Shown: piece by piece, positions 15,620 through 24,270 of the stretch
Numbering within the stretch: position 1 is the stretch's first letter
How the letters are laid out: each line of letters opens with the position of its first letter
Source: an uncultured Lachnospiraceae bacterium
Lineage (GTDB): Bacteria > Bacillota > Clostridia > Lachnospirales > Lachnospiraceae
Assembly (NCBI GenBank): GCA_934320845.1
Contig: CAKRFU010000002.1
Span: 1-64,000 of the forward strand
DNA length: 64,000 bases
Direction: 5' to 3'
The notes under the pieces: generated by a model
Seen by the model: the letters and a program-made list of their open reading frames with translations, nothing else
Databases searched by the model: none
Told to the model about the DNA's origin: nothing
Position numbers and translations under genes: made by a program

Positions 15620-16906
15620 ATGTTACTTAAAAAACGAATTCTTCCTCTGGCTTTATCTGCCATTATGGCTATGTCCGCGTTGACCGGCTGTGGCAGCAGT
15701 TCAGAGAAAGACAGCTCATCAGGGGCTGAGACAACCCTGACCATGTGGACGATCGCCACAGAAAGCGACTCTTTCCACAAACCGTATCTTCAGGCAATCG
15801 AGGAGTTTGAGAAAAATCATCCCGGTGTAAAGATTAATATGGAAACATTTGAAAATGAATCCTATAAAACGAAGATCAAAGCGGCCGTCGCTGCCAATGA
15901 ACTTCCTGACATTTTCTTTACCTGGGCGGGTGGATTTTCCAAATCTTTCGTATCTTCCGGAAAAGTAATGTGCCTGGATGATTATTACAAAAATTACGAA
16001 AAGGAAATCAGTAAAACCGCTCTTGCCAACGATATCTACGATGGCAAATTGTATGGTTCCGTAACTTGTACACCGGTATCCGTAATGTGGTACAACAAAG
16101 AAATGTTCAAAAAACAAGGTGTCGAAGTACCAGCCACATGGGATGATTTCAAAGCTGTCTGCAAGAAATTCATTGATGCAGGCATTAAACCGATTGGAAC
16201 CAGTGTAAAAGACACTTGGGTACTTGCTATGCTTCATGACGGATTAGCACTTAAATCTGCCGGAGCAGACAAAGTCACCAAGGCTTTGACAAAACAGGGT
16301 CAGTCCTACAACGATCCGGACTTTGTAAAAGCTGCTAACTGCATCAAAGAATTGGTTGATATGGGTGCTTTCATCGACGGCGCAACCGGTCTTTCCAATG
16401 ATGAAGCAAGTGCTTCTTTCTATGCAGAACAGGTTCCAATGTACTTCACCGGAAGCTGGATGGGTGGTTCCATCGTTACCGATGCCGAGAAACCGGATAA
16501 CTTCGCTGTTGCACCAATTCCTGTTGTCAACAGCGGAAATGCAAGTGTAACCGACTTCATGGGCGGAGGTTCCGATACTTTGATGGTATCCGCCAACACG
16601 AAGAACAAAGACCTTGCCGCTGCCGCTGCTTTTGAGATTACAAGAGGAGTTTCCAAATATGCTTACTTAAGCGGTGCTGGAATTCCGGCTTGGACCGTAG
16701 ATTATGATGCTTCTTCCGTCCCTGCCTTAACACAGCAGGTAGCAGATATTGCCGGAAAAGCAACTTCCTATACGTTGTGGTTTGATACGTTGATGTCTTC
16801 AAATGATGCTGGAGAATATCTGACACTCCTTCAGTCCCTCTTCGCAGGCGATCTGAAACCGGAAGAATTTGCTGCCAGCATGGATAAGCAGTTAAGTAAA
16901 AAATAA
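15620..16906 (+). CDS. Extracellular sugar-binding lipoprotein of an ABC importer
   Basis: The protein has 428 residues; the start at 15620 follows AAGGAGGG. The lipoprotein signal peptide MLLKKRILPLALSAIMAMSA ends in a lipobox LTGC, so the mature protein is anchored to the outer membrane face by its cysteine. The rest is a type 1 solute-binding protein (SBP_bac_1/8): MWYNKEMFKKQGVEVPATWDDF and FTGSWMGG are typical. The two permease genes follow after a 111-base gap with a stem-loop. The neighbouring GH43 xylosidase suggests xylo- or arabinoxylo-oligosaccharides as cargo. No ATPase gene is present, as usual for importers sharing an MsmX-type ATPase. Confidence 0.9.
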   Translation: MLLKKRILPLALSAIMAMSALTGCGSSSEKDSSSGAETTLTMWTIATESDSFHKPYLQAIEEFEKNHPGVKINMETFENESYKTKIKAAVAANELPDIFFTWAGGFSKSFVSSGKVMCLDDYYKNYEKEISKTALANDIYDGKLYGSVTCTPVSVMWYNKEMFKKQGVEVPATWDDFKAVCKKFIDAGIKPIGTSVKDTWVLAMLHDGLALKSAGADKVTKALTKQGQSYNDPDFVKAANCIKELVDMGAFIDGATGLSNDEASASFYAEQVPMYFTGSWMGGSIVTDAEKPDNFAVAPIPVVNSGNASVTDFMGGGSDTLMVSANTKNKDLAAAAAFEITRGVSKYAYLSGAGIPAWTVDYDASSVPALTQQVADIAGKATSYTLWFDTLMSSNDAGEYLTLLQSLFAGDLKPEEFAASMDKQLSKK

Positions 16907-16938
16907 TCACACGTTAATTTTGTGAATGGGATTTGATC

Positions 16939-16985
16939 CGGGCGGCTCCCAGACAGCAGCATTGCTGCAGTCCGGGAGCCGCCCG
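16939..16985 (+). promoter_or_regulatory. Intercistronic stem-loop after the binding-protein gene
   Basis: CGGGCGGCTCCC (16939-16950) pairs perfectly with GGGAGCCGCCCG (16974-16985), and an inner GCAGC/GCTGC stem extends it. There is no T run, so it is more likely an RNA-stabilising or attenuating element that keeps binding-protein mRNA in excess over permease mRNA. Confidence 0.65.
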
Positions 16986-17017
16986 GCATTATAACGATTC
17001 ATTTAAAGGAGGATTTC

Positions 17018-17899
17018 ATGGACAAAGTAAGAAAAAACAAAACAGCAATCTTCGTTTTTCTCTTTCCTTCTGCATTGCTGTTTTTAGCCATTATTATCTT
17101 ACCAATCTTTATGTCCGGATATTATAGTCTTTTAGACTGGGACGGCATTACTTCCGGCACATTTGTTGGTATACAAAATTACATTGAATTATTTACAGAA
17201 AAAAGTCTTGGCTTCGGCCCTACCGTGCGAAACGCCTTTATCTTTGCCGGACTTTCTGTCTTTTTACAGCTTCCCCTCGCCTTGCTTTTGGCTCTGACTT
17301 TGACAAAGGGCATCAAGGGTGAACGATTTTTTGTGGCGGTGTTCTTCATTCCGGTTTTGTTATCCACAACTGTCATCGGACAATTGTGGATGAAAATATA
17401 CAATCCACAATACGGTATTGTCAATTCCTTTTTGCATGCCGTCGGTCTTGACACATGGTGCAAGACCTGGCTCGGCGACCAAAAATATGCTCTTGCCGCC
17501 TGCTTCATCCCGATGCTTTGGCAATACGTCGGCTACCACATGCTCCTCATGTACGGAGGCATTAAAAGTCTGTCACCGGATATCCGTGAAGCAGCTAAGA
17601 TTGACGGTGCCAATGACCACCAATTATCACGTTATATCACAATTCCTATGATCAAGCCGGTTTTGCGTATGTGTGTGATCTTTGCGGTAACCGGTTCTTT
17701 GAAGGCCTTTGACCTGATCTATGTATTGACCGGCGGCGGTCCGGCTCACGCAAGTGAAGTACCAAGTACCTTGATGATTAACATGATCTTCGACCGAAGC
17801 CGCTATGGACTTGGAAGCTCGATTGCCATGTTTATCATTTTCCTGTGCTTCTTTTTCGCAATACTGATCAAACGCTGTTTTCGAACGGAGGTGGACTAA
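17018..17899 (+). CDS. ABC sugar transporter permease (MalF/UgpA type)
   Basis: The protein has 293 residues; the start at 17018 follows AAAGGAGG. Six hydrophobic segments are apparent, beginning at residue 10. The EAA loop that contacts the ATPase is seen as IREAAKIDGANDHQLSRYITIPMIKP. It forms the membrane channel with the next gene's product; the two genes abut without a gap (stop 17899, ATG 17900). Codon use is richer in C/G third positions than in the genes after 25 kb. Confidence 0.92.
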   Translation: MDKVRKNKTAIFVFLFPSALLFLAIIILPIFMSGYYSLLDWDGITSGTFVGIQNYIELFTEKSLGFGPTVRNAFIFAGLSVFLQLPLALLLALTLTKGIKGERFFVAVFFIPVLLSTTVIGQLWMKIYNPQYGIVNSFLHAVGLDTWCKTWLGDQKYALAACFIPMLWQYVGYHMLLMYGGIKSLSPDIREAAKIDGANDHQLSRYITIPMIKPVLRMCVIFAVTGSLKAFDLIYVLTGGGPAHASEVPSTLMINMIFDRSRYGLGSSIAMFIIFLCFFFAILIKRCFRTEVD

Positions 17900-18724
17900 A
17901 TGAAAAAAGTAAAAACCAGTGTAATGTACATTTTACTGTCTCTTTGGGCATTGGTAAACCTATTTCCGCTGTATTGGATGTTTACCTTCTCCCTAAAGAC
18001 AAATAAAGAAATCTTTGGCGAAAACATCATCGGCCTGCCAAAAGAATGGCTGTGGAGCAACTATTCGGAGGCTCTCGATACCGGAAATATGGCACTTTAC
18101 TTTGCCAATAGTGCCATTGTCACCTTTGCTACGATTGCATTGACTGTCATCTTTTCCCTGATGGCGACTTATGCACTTTCCCGCATGGAATGGCGCGGCC
18201 GCAAACTTGTCAACGGCATTTTTATGCTCGGCTTAACGGTACCGATTCACGCGGCAATCCTGCCAATTTTTATCATCTTACGCGAATTAAAGATGACAAA
18301 CTCCTATCAGGCACTCATAATTCCTTACACCGCATTTGCATTGGCGATGGCGATTATGATCTGTCAAAGTTTCATTGAAAATATTCCACGTGAACTTGAA
18401 GAGTCTGCCTGTATCGACGGCTGTGGTGTCTATGGCATTTTCTTCCGAATTGTGTTTCCGCTCATGAAACCGGCAATTTCTACCATTGGTATTTTTACTT
18501 TTCTACAAGCGTGGAATGAGCTTATGTTTGCCGTCATCTTTATCAGTGACAGTAAATATCGTACATTGTCGGTAGGTATCCAGGCACTTTCCGGGGCTTA
18601 CACGACCAAATGGGGGCCGATCGGTGCTGCTCTTGTCATCGCCACGTTCCCGACACTCATCATTTATTGTTTTATGAGCAAAAAAATACAAGAAAGTTTA
18701 ATGGCAGGTGCAATTAAAGGATAA
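17900..18724 (+). CDS. ABC sugar transporter permease (MalG/UgpE type)
   Basis: The protein has 274 residues. It has six predicted membrane segments; the EAA loop reads ELEESACIDGCGVYGIFFRIVFPLMKP, and the C-terminus (QESLMAGAIKG) is the characteristic end of MalG-type permeases. It completes the importer with the lipoprotein and the MalF-type partner. GGAGGTGGAC at the end of the preceding gene serves as its ribosome binding site. A perfect palindrome and then a histidine kinase gene follow. Confidence 0.93.
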   Translation: MKKVKTSVMYILLSLWALVNLFPLYWMFTFSLKTNKEIFGENIIGLPKEWLWSNYSEALDTGNMALYFANSAIVTFATIALTVIFSLMATYALSRMEWRGRKLVNGIFMLGLTVPIHAAILPIFIILRELKMTNSYQALIIPYTAFALAMAIMICQSFIENIPRELEESACIDGCGVYGIFFRIVFPLMKPAISTIGIFTFLQAWNELMFAVIFISDSKYRTLSVGIQALSGAYTTKWGPIGAALVIATFPTLIIYCFMSKKIQESLMAGAIKG

Positions 18725-18729
18725 ATGTG

Positions 18730-18749
18730 CTATAATAAGTTTATTATAG
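18730..18749. promoter_or_regulatory. Perfect palindrome before the sensor kinase gene
   Basis: CTATAATAA-GT-TTATTATAG (18730-18749) is fully symmetric and includes a TATAAT word usable as a -10. It lies 24 bases before the kinase start. It could be an operator or an internal promoter; no T run makes a terminator unlikely. Confidence 0.45.
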
Positions 18750-18773
18750 TTATTTTGGGGGATATAACGCACT

Positions 18774-20492
18774 ATGAAGAAATGTTTTTTGTCATTGGGG
18801 CTTCGGAAAAAAATTCAGTTTTTGTTTCTTTGTACAATGATTGTATGCATTTTATTCTGCTCAGCTATCTTTTATCTGATTTTGGAAAATCAAATGCAGC
18901 AATCGATCGCCGACAAAGAAATCAGTAATCGAACTGCTATTTCCAATAACTTGGACAGCACCATGAAGTCCATTAACAGCATCAGCCGCCTTACCATGCT
19001 TCGCAGCACTGTACGCACTTTTTTACTTGCAGAGAGTAATTCTACTCCTCGCACACGAAATGCTCTCCAGGAGATCCACGACATTCTAAATACATTTAAT
19101 CTTTCCTGTAATGTCGTGATTCTCCGCATGGACGGTCAATACCTTAACACCGGTCCGGGAATCACCTATGTCAATACCGACAAGATTTTTGAAACAGAAT
19201 GGCTGGACGAAGTCATGGCTCAAAAGGGAAATTATGTTATTAAAGCAGGCACTCGCGATGCCTTTCGCTCAAACATTGGCGAAATGGTGTCTTTTGTCCG
19301 TGTCATCAATGACATAAACACCCAAAAACCGATCGGTATCCTGGCAATCAATCTCCCAAGCCGCTTCTTTGAACAGGCATATGAAGGGCTTTCCGGCGAA
19401 ACCAGCCATTTTGCTCTTTATGACACATCCGGCAGATTAATCTGCAAGGATAATGAAAGCACATTTTCCTCCTTAAATCCGGAAAATCTACTTCAAAACA
19501 CGCGCGAAGAAACGGACAAACTATTTTACAAAAGTATATTTACCTGCGACACATTGGGAGACTCTCATTTCATCCTTGCTTCCCGTCTGGAAGTACGGAT
19601 TTTAGACGGGCTCCCTGCCAAATTACTGGTCGCTTTGATCATCGGTGCTTTTATACTTCTCGCATTTATGTGGCTGATCAATACTTATATTGCCAAAAAT
19701 GTCATCTACCCGATCCAGCGTTTGGTCGACAGCATGGCCGAAGTGCAAAACGGCTGGCTGCACCGCGTTAGTATGAATGTAAACGATGACGAGATCGGTC
19801 TTTTAAAAAACAGCTACAACGCTATGCTGATTGAGATCAATCAATTGATCGAAGAACTTCTTCAAAAAGAAAAAACACTGCGGATGGCTGAATTAGATGC
19901 TCTTCAGGAGCAAATGAAGCCCCACTTTTTGTATAACACTCTGGATATGATCCGTTATATGGCTTTGGAAAACCGAACCGATGAAGTATATAATATGTTG
20001 GAAACTCTTGGAAATTTTTACCGTCGTTTCTTAAGTAAAGGAAGCACGGACTTGTCTCTGGGAGAAGAAATAGAAATTGTAAAAAGCTATCTTACACTGC
20101 AGAGAACACGTTTTGAGGATATTTTTACAGATGAATATGAAATTGAAGAAGGCCTGTCTTCCATCCGTGTTCCGCGCCTGATTCTGCAGCCGCTCGTAGA
20201 AAATTCCATTTATCATGGGATTCGCCCAAAAGGCGAACATGGGGTTATCCGTGTCACGGTAAAACGTCAGGAAGATTTTCTATTTCTTAGCATTTACGAC
20301 AATGGAATCGGTATGTCCGCACACCAGCGGGAACTTCTATTTTCCGGCAAAGACAGCCGAAGTTTTGGATTTCAGGGAACCATTGAAAGAATCCGTTATT
20401 ATTATAAAACGGAAGATGTCTTTGAGATACACAGTACAGAAGGGGAATATTGTGAGATTATTTTGAAACTGCCACTTTCAAATGGCTGTTAG
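18774..20492 (+). CDS. YesM-type sensor histidine kinase
   Basis: The protein has 572 residues. It has a membrane segment near the N-terminus, a large extracellular sensor part, a second membrane segment near residue 285, then a HAMP linker (YIAKNVIYPIQRLVDSMAEV). The His_kinase domain has H384 in QMKPHFLYNTL, an N box (LQPLVENSIYHGI) and a G box (YDNGIGMS). Kinases of this group sense extracellular sugars together with ABC binding proteins and phosphorylate a YesN-type regulator, encoded here 37 bases downstream. Confidence 0.92.
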   Translation: MKKCFLSLGLRKKIQFLFLCTMIVCILFCSAIFYLILENQMQQSIADKEISNRTAISNNLDSTMKSINSISRLTMLRSTVRTFLLAESNSTPRTRNALQEIHDILNTFNLSCNVVILRMDGQYLNTGPGITYVNTDKIFETEWLDEVMAQKGNYVIKAGTRDAFRSNIGEMVSFVRVINDINTQKPIGILAINLPSRFFEQAYEGLSGETSHFALYDTSGRLICKDNESTFSSLNPENLLQNTREETDKLFYKSIFTCDTLGDSHFILASRLEVRILDGLPAKLLVALIIGAFILLAFMWLINTYIAKNVIYPIQRLVDSMAEVQNGWLHRVSMNVNDDEIGLLKNSYNAMLIEINQLIEELLQKEKTLRMAELDALQEQMKPHFLYNTLDMIRYMALENRTDEVYNMLETLGNFYRRFLSKGSTDLSLGEEIEIVKSYLTLQRTRFEDIFTDEYEIEEGLSSIRVPRLILQPLVENSIYHGIRPKGEHGVIRVTVKRQEDFLFLSIYDNGIGMSAHQRELLFSGKDSRSFGFQGTIERIRYYYKTEDVFEIHSTEGEYCEIILKLPLSNGC

Positions 20493-20529
20493 ATATTTTT
20501 GTTATAATGTAAAGGAGAGTGTAGTTTTT

Positions 20530-21270
20530 ATGTATCGTGTTATGATCATTGACGATGAAAAGGCGCTTCGCAATCTTTTAAAAGCATCGGTCGACTGGCA
20601 GGAAATGGGGCTGGAAGTTGTTGGCGAAGCAGCAAGTGGGATTGAAGCGATCAATATTATCGATAAACTTCGTCCGGACATTATTTTTGTAGACATTCGT
20701 ATGCCCTTTATGGATGGCATCGAATTTTCCAAAATTGCATTAAAACGGTATCGGCAGATGAAAATCATTATCCTGACTGCCTTTGACGAATTTGAATATG
20801 CAAAGCAGTGCATCGGAATTGGGATCACGGATTATCTTCTAAAACCGATCGTTCGCACAGACATCCGGGAAGCCTGCCAAAAAGCGATCCGCGAACTGGA
20901 TGCCCTGCCTGCCGCCGTACCGGAGCAGCCCGTCCTGCAGGATGTCTCTTCGGATATGGAACACATCAAGCAGTATATTGATAACCACTATCCGGATTCC
21001 GCTTTAAATCTCACCGCGATCGCGCAGAAATTCGGCTACAATCCGAGTTACCTGAGCCGCCGTTTTAAAGCTGACTGCGGACAGAATATCTCAGATTACA
21101 TCACGACCTGCCGCATGGAAAAGGCCAAAAAATGTCTGGAATCGCGGATGCTTATGTATATGACGGCAAAAGAAGTCGGCATTCCGGATCCAAATTATTT
21201 TGGAAAATGTTTTAAAAAATATACCGGAAGTTCGTATTCCGAACTGCTCAAACTGCAGCTGTCCACCTAA
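20530..21270 (+). CDS. YesN-type response regulator with AraC DNA-binding domain
   Basis: The protein has 246 residues. The start at 20530 (MYRVMIIDDE) has AAAGGAGAG upstream; the frame is open earlier but the receiver domain begins here. The receiver has D8/D9, phospho-acceptor D55 (FVDIRMP) and the lysine in YLLKPI. The C-terminal AraC domain holds two helix-turn-helix units (LTAIAQKFGYNPSYLSRRFK and MTAKEVGIPDPNYFGKCFKK). At 246 residues it is far shorter than typical YesN (over 350), since the linker is minimal. Probable activator of the sugar importer through the repeats at 15520-15549. Confidence 0.92.
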   Translation: MYRVMIIDDEKALRNLLKASVDWQEMGLEVVGEAASGIEAINIIDKLRPDIIFVDIRMPFMDGIEFSKIALKRYRQMKIIILTAFDEFEYAKQCIGIGITDYLLKPIVRTDIREACQKAIRELDALPAAVPEQPVLQDVSSDMEHIKQYIDNHYPDSALNLTAIAQKFGYNPSYLSRRFKADCGQNISDYITTCRMEKAKKCLESRMLMYMTAKEVGIPDPNYFGKCFKKYTGSSYSELLKLQLST

Positions 21271-21312
21271 CCGGAAATCCGCTTAATTTATCATTTATTT
21301 GGGGAGGTTTCT

Positions 21313-21909
21313 ATGAAATCATTACTTGAAAACAAATTGTACGACTGGCTGACTACTGCATGTCAGCTAATCGTGCTTGGCTTTTTATTTTTATTTACGA
21401 GTATCCCTATTATCACTTCAGGGGCTTCTTTGACGGCGCTTTATCATTGTATCTCGCGCGGTCACACACAAACTTCCGCTCACATCTGCCGGGAATATTT
21501 TTCGGCATTCAAATCCAATTTTTTCCAGTCTCTTGCACCAACAATCCTGTTTCTCTGCTACGGTGCCACGATGGCTGTAGATCTTTCCCAAGTCTTTACC
21601 GGAAAAAACGGCAATCTTTTACCGCCCTTTTTATGGATGGTAATCTGCCTCGTCCTCTGGGTTCTCGCCAATTATATCTTTGCCGTGATCTCACACCTGC
21701 GCACTTCATTTCCGGCAGTTCTTCTGCTCTCCGTGCGCCTGATGGCAGGTCACATCAAAGAAACTTTCATCTTATTATTTACAATGGCCGGCGCCTGCCT
21801 AATCGTCGTCCTGGTTCCCGGACTTTTCGTCCTTTTTCCCGAAATCCTCTGTGGCATCGCCAGCCATCTGATTGAGCCTGGTTTAAAAAAGGCTCTTGCT
21901 ATTGATTAA
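21313..21909 (+). CDS. DUF624 (YesL-type) membrane protein
   Basis: The protein has 198 residues; the start at 21313 follows GGGGAGG. About four to five hydrophobic segments with the family opening 'LYDWLTTACQLIVLGFLFLFTSIPIITSGASLTALY' pattern (the PxxTxGxxxxALY part is conserved). DUF624 genes accompany YesMN-type sugar loci in Bacillota; the molecular role is unknown. Its stop overlaps by four bases with the end of the convergent GH43 gene. Confidence 0.85.
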   Translation: MKSLLENKLYDWLTTACQLIVLGFLFLFTSIPIITSGASLTALYHCISRGHTQTSAHICREYFSAFKSNFFQSLAPTILFLCYGATMAVDLSQVFTGKNGNLLPPFLWMVICLVLWVLANYIFAVISHLRTSFPAVLLLSVRLMAGHIKETFILLFTMAGACLIVVLVPGLFVLFPEILCGIASHLIEPGLKKALAID

Positions 21910-23528
21910 TCCAGTTCTTTATAGTCAAAACTGCGGAATTCTGCTGTCTGATCGTATCCGGAGTAGTCCACGCATGCCATGCCGACAAATGCTCCGGTGA
22001 AGAATCCACCGTATGACTGGAGTACGTAATCATCGGACAATACAGCGGCATCCAGTGTGCCCGGAATCTCTGTATAGTTCTTTCCGTCAAAGGAATACTC
22101 GTAGCTATAAGACTGCTTTCTTACTTTTGTGCGAAGCCATACAAATTCAACATCATCCGGTACCGGAATCGCATCGTCGCGAAGGAACGAACGATATCCG
22201 CCACGATTGCACTCTGCCACTTCGATCACGCGGCCATTTTTCTCATTCCACGTAACGAAAGCGAATGACCAGTGCTTATCATTGTAAAAATTTGTCAATC
22301 CAGCCATCTGCTGATAGTTGAACGGATCAAATTTCACTTTCACTTCGGCATCAAAGTTAAATGCCTGCCAGCGTTTTGCCACCAACGAAAGCTCATGCTT
22401 ATTGCTGAGGGATCCTTTTCCGACCAATGTCAGCCTGCCATCCCCTGTCGTACCCATTTCCTCGGTAAATGGTACGCGGAGGGTATTCCACTCATCATGA
22501 AGTTTTGGTGTGTCAAATTCATCATGCATCGAATGATCTGCCGGTGCTTCTGTCAAGATTGCATCTTTCGGCGCATCCACAAGCACTTTTCCGCCATGTC
22601 CGCCCTCGATACGAGGCCAGCCTTCTTCATCCCAGTATACTTTCTGAATTGCCGTCTCACGGCCAAGCGGACACCAACCGCGTGGGTCGATCGAACTTTC
22701 ATTTTCGTGGTTCCACGGTCTTCCACACAAACTTGCATAATACCACTCACCGCCGGGAGTCTCTACGAGAGCACCATGTCCCTGCTTCTGGATCTCAAGT
22801 TCCGGCGTATCAAAGTTTGTAATAAACGGATCGCCAGGCTCTGTCTCAAAACTCAACGCATCTAATGTCTTTGAACGAGCTACTACTTCCTGATGTGTCC
22901 AAACGGTTCCACCCTGTGCAGCAAACAGATAATAATATCCGTTGATCTTATACAAATGTGGTCCCTCAACCAGTTTAACGTCCGTTCCGGCGTAGATCGT
23001 ACGTGCTGTCTCCGGTTTTAATTTCATTGTCTCTGTGTCAAATTCTGTCACTGTAATACCGTCAAAAGCATGGTGGTATTCGCGATGATCCCATGTCTGC
23101 TGAACAAGGTATTTGCGTCCGTCATCATCATGGAACAACGATGCGTCAAATCCCACACCATTGACACGGATCGGATCCGACCATGGTCCGCGGATATCTT
23201 CTGCCGTCGTCAGATAATTGATCATATCTTTGAACGGTCCTTCGGTTACTTTTACATCCGTATAAATCAGCCAGAATTTTCCATCTGCATAGGAAAGATC
23301 TGGCGCCCAGATACCTCCCGATGACGGATTTCCTTTCATATCAAGCAATGTCGTCGTGGACAATGCGGATGGAAGAAGATTCCAATGTACTAAATCTTTT
23401 GACTCGTGCAGACGAACTCCCGGAAACCACTCAAACGTAGAGTTTGCAATGTAATATGTATCATCCACACGGATAATGGATGGATCTGCATTAAATCCCG
23501 GCAAAACCGGATTTTTAATCTGCAACAT
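21906..23528 (-). CDS. GH43 family beta-xylosidase / arabinofuranosidase
   Basis: The protein has 540 residues; the start at 23528 has AAGGAGG upstream. It lacks a signal peptide, so it acts inside the cell on imported oligosaccharides. The five-bladed propeller has its catalytic acids in view: NADPSII (base), VGFDASLF (pKa modulator) and LVEGPHLYK (general acid). IWAPDLSY is also typical. The C-terminal ~200 residues form the beta-sandwich of XynB-type GH43 enzymes. It converges on the importer/regulator operon, which delivers its substrate. A TATGAT -10 lies in the short upstream gap. Confidence 0.92.
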   Translation of the reverse strand: MLQIKNPVLPGFNADPSIIRVDDTYYIANSTFEWFPGVRLHESKDLVHWNLLPSALSTTTLLDMKGNPSSGGIWAPDLSYADGKFWLIYTDVKVTEGPFKDMINYLTTAEDIRGPWSDPIRVNGVGFDASLFHDDDGRKYLVQQTWDHREYHHAFDGITVTEFDTETMKLKPETARTIYAGTDVKLVEGPHLYKINGYYYLFAAQGGTVWTHQEVVARSKTLDALSFETEPGDPFITNFDTPELEIQKQGHGALVETPGGEWYYASLCGRPWNHENESSIDPRGWCPLGRETAIQKVYWDEEGWPRIEGGHGGKVLVDAPKDAILTEAPADHSMHDEFDTPKLHDEWNTLRVPFTEEMGTTGDGRLTLVGKGSLSNKHELSLVAKRWQAFNFDAEVKVKFDPFNYQQMAGLTNFYNDKHWSFAFVTWNEKNGRVIEVAECNRGGYRSFLRDDAIPVPDDVEFVWLRTKVRKQSYSYEYSFDGKNYTEIPGTLDAAVLSDDYVLQSYGGFFTGAFVGMACVDYSGYDQTAEFRSFDYKELD

Positions 23529-23591
23529 AACTGTATGCCTCCTTACTGTTAATCTATCTCTATCATACAGGAAAATGGGGGGGTTTGCAAT

Positions 23592-23989
23592 GTGAAAAAG
23601 AAGAATTTATTCATCCTCTTGACATTTTCCATAAAACCATGGAAAATAAAACTATCCAGACAGAGTTGGAAGCCTGGCTTACCTTTTTAAGCACATATGA
23701 TCCGGAGCAGATTTATAATCTCGTACAAATATTTCCAGTTTTCAAGGAGATGTACGAAGATATCTTCCGCCTCTGTCAAAACACAGAAAGGGTGATGGAT
23801 ATGTTTTCTAAGGAATTAGCCGAGATGGATCATAATACCGCGGAATATATGGTTGATGAAATGCAGAAAGATTTGGATGAAGCAAGAGGGATCATTCAGG
23901 AAAAAGATGCTACAATCCAGAGCCAGAGCGATGAACTCAAGAAAGCATACGCCCTGATTGAGAAATTGCAAAAAGAACAACACAGCTAA
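23592..23989 (+). pseudogene. C-terminal part of a Rpn/PD-(D/E)XK family transposase-like protein
   Basis: About 130 residues remain. TIQTELEAWLTFLSTYDPEQI, then FKEMYEDIFRLCQNTERVMDMFSKELAEMD and a C-terminal coiled coil, match the tail of Rpn-family proteins common in Lachnospiraceae. The N-terminal PD-(D/E)XK catalytic domain is missing; the frame opens just after the GH43 upstream region, without a ribosome binding site. A hairpin terminator follows. It is a dead remnant. Confidence 0.75.
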
Positions 23990-24008
23990 CAATATATAGT
24001 TATATACG

Positions 24009-24052
24009 AAAAGAGCCATTGCTAACAAACATTGATAAGCAATGACTCTTTT
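24009..24052. terminator. Bidirectional terminator
   Basis: AAAAGAGCCATTGCT (24009-24023) pairs with AGCAATGACTCTTTT (24038-24052), one mismatch, with A/T runs outside. It separates the transposase remnant from the convergent flagellin remnant. Confidence 0.8.
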
Positions 24053-24111
24053 GTTTTGTACATATCCTTTACATCAAACCGCTTCACGCAAATTGAATGA
24101 AGTTAAGCAAA

Positions 24112-24270
24112 TTACTGTAATAAAGAAAGAACTCCCTGGTTTGCCTGATTTGCCTGAGCAAGCATGGAAGTAGCTGCCTGCTGCAAGATGCTCTCTTTCG
24201 AGAATCTTGTCATTTCATCTGCCATATCAGTATCACGAATACGGGATTCAGCAGACTGCATGTTTTCAAC
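24112..24270 (-). pseudogene. Flagellin C-terminus, truncated
   Basis: On the minus strand the frame reads [20 protein letters not shown], then [20 protein letters not shown] and [16 protein letters not shown]. This is the highly conserved D0/D1 C-terminal helix of flagellin. Only 52 residues remain; upstream of VEN the sequence switches at 24270/24271 to the integrase fragment, so the rest of the gene is gone. A conventional annotation would miss it because it is antisense to the first codons of the integrase frame. Confidence 0.92.

Noticed and set aside
22272..22865. Plus-strand protein of 197 residues
   Set aside because: Antisense shadow of the GH43 gene, without start signal or family features.
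24207..24270. First 21 codons of the integrase open frame
   Set aside because: They are the antisense of the flagellin C-terminus, not integrase.
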